DNA of 64,000 bases from Clusia tigrina (taxonomy: Eukaryota; Arthropoda; Insecta; Diptera; Clusiidae), in NCBI GenBank assembly GCA_920105625.2, contig OV050032.1, forward strand, positions 71,529,879 to 71,593,878. The letters run 5' to 3'. Under the pieces are notes generated by a model. It had not been told where the DNA came from. It did not search any database and worked only from the letters and a program-made list of their open reading frames with translations. Each line of letters starts with the position of its first letter. Position 1 is the first letter of the stretch. The translations under genes and the position numbers were made by a program. Of this stretch, positions 63,301 through 64,000 are shown piece by piece.

Positions 63301-64000
63301 CGTATAGAAGTTAGGGCCATTTGAAGTTTTATCAGTGTTTGATTTGGGACTCAAGGGTAGCATAGCTTTGAGCGATAGCTTAAATTGACAAGAGGCTCGA
63401 GTACTTTATTGTTACACACTTTCAAGGTTTTATGACGCTCCAGTAAAAAGTTACAAGCATTTGTATGTTGCAAACTTTGATAGGTGTGGGACGTACCGTA
63501 TAGAAGTTAGGGCCATTTGAAGTTTTATCAGTGTTTTATTTGGGACTCAAGGCTAGCATAGCTTTGAGCGATAGCTTAAATTGACAAGAGGCTCGAGTAC
63601 TTTATTGTTACAAAATTTCAAGGTTTTATGACGCTCCAGTAAAAAGTTCTAAGCATTTGTATGTATCAAACTTTGATAGGTGTAGGACGTACCGTATAGA
63701 AGTTAGGGCCATTTGAAGTTTTATCAGTGTTTGATTTGGGACTCAAGGGCAGCTTAGCTTTGAGCGATAGCTTAAATTGACAAGAGGCTCGAGCACTTTA
63801 TTGTTACACACTTTCAAGGTTTTATGACGCTCCAGTAAAAAGTTACAAGCATTTGTATGCTGCAAACTTTAATAGGTGTGGGACGTACCGTCTAGAAAAT
63901 AGGGCCATTTGAAGTTTTATCAGTGTTTGATTTGGGACTCAAGGGTAGAATAGCTTTGAGCGATAACTTAAATTGACAAGAGGCTCGAGTACTTTATTGT
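63300..64000 (+). repeat. Satellite at the right edge
   Basis: The array continues to the last base, ending inside a monomer. Monomers have common variants (GTGGGACG, GTTCTAAGC, ACCGTCTAGAAAATAGGG). No array boundary is reached. Confidence 0.95.

Larger units (their letters stand above)
3922..64000 (+). repeat. 196 bp satellite array, right of the insertion
   Basis: About 306 head-to-tail monomers in one orientation with no second insertion, inversion or unique stretch seen. A monomer close to consensus is 60421-60616 (196 bp; the only departure I see is GGGCAATTT for GGGCCATTT). By hand count the consensus is about 38% GC, with more G than C on this strand (47 to 28) and five CpGs. Frequent alternative states include ACAAAATTT or ACACACTTT, GTTACAAGC or GTTGCAAGC or GTTCTAAGC or GTTACCAGC, and GTAGGACG or GTGGGACG or GTAGGTTAT. 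These occur in ordered combinations. All open frames inside are by-products of the repeat. Confidence 0.98.

Noticed and set aside
3922..64000. CRISPR array
   Set aside because: The repeat unit is 196 bp and continuous. There are no unique spacers between short identical repeats and no cas genes.

Overview
This 64 kb window is a single block of eukaryotic tandem satellite DNA, broken once by a 1,550 bp palindromic (foldback-type) mobile element. I find no convincing cellular gene, rRNA, tRNA or CRISPR array. The monomer is about 196 bp and about 38% GC by hand count of a consensus. It repeats head-to-tail in one orientation from base 1 to base 64000, roughly 318 copies. Such an array suggests pericentromeric, centromeric or other heterochromatic DNA of a eukaryote. 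CpG is only mildly depleted in the monomer (5 seen, about 6.7 expected), which fits a weakly methylated, perhaps invertebrate, genome better than a vertebrate one. I cannot name the species.

Layout: 1-2367 is satellite. 2368-3917 is the inserted element, with 537 bp inverted arms (four mismatches between them), a 476 bp unique centre and a perfect 4 bp target duplication (ATAG). The element splits one satellite monomer, which resumes in register at 3922. 3922-64000 is uninterrupted satellite.

The monomers are not a random mix. Diagnostic variants recur at exact multiples of 196 bp and define higher-order repeats (HORs): a 9-10-mer family at 1-9.35 kb, with a 3-mer duplication inside it; an abutting 16-mer duplication at about 13.49-19.76 kb that contains 5-mer repeats; repeats spaced by 9 monomers at 19.6-22.3 kb; 3/4/5-mers at 28.1-31.8 kb; a 17-18-mer relation at 32-38 kb; an 8-mer and a 16-mer relation at 36.7-44 kb; an 11-mer of 2,157 bp in three copies at about 44.0-50.4 kb; a 12-mer with an internal 4-mer repeat at 52.6-56.4 kb; and a 14-mer of 2,744 bp in two nearly perfect copies at 57.9-63.3 kb. 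This pattern is what repeated unequal exchange and segmental amplification produce.

No genes work together here. The open frames of 60-90 codons scattered through the window are translations of the satellite (196 is not a multiple of 3, so no frame continues) or of the element's arms. The most interesting object is the foldback element, with palindromic tips, several short hairpins in each arm, and a possible decayed zinc-finger coding fragment in its centre.
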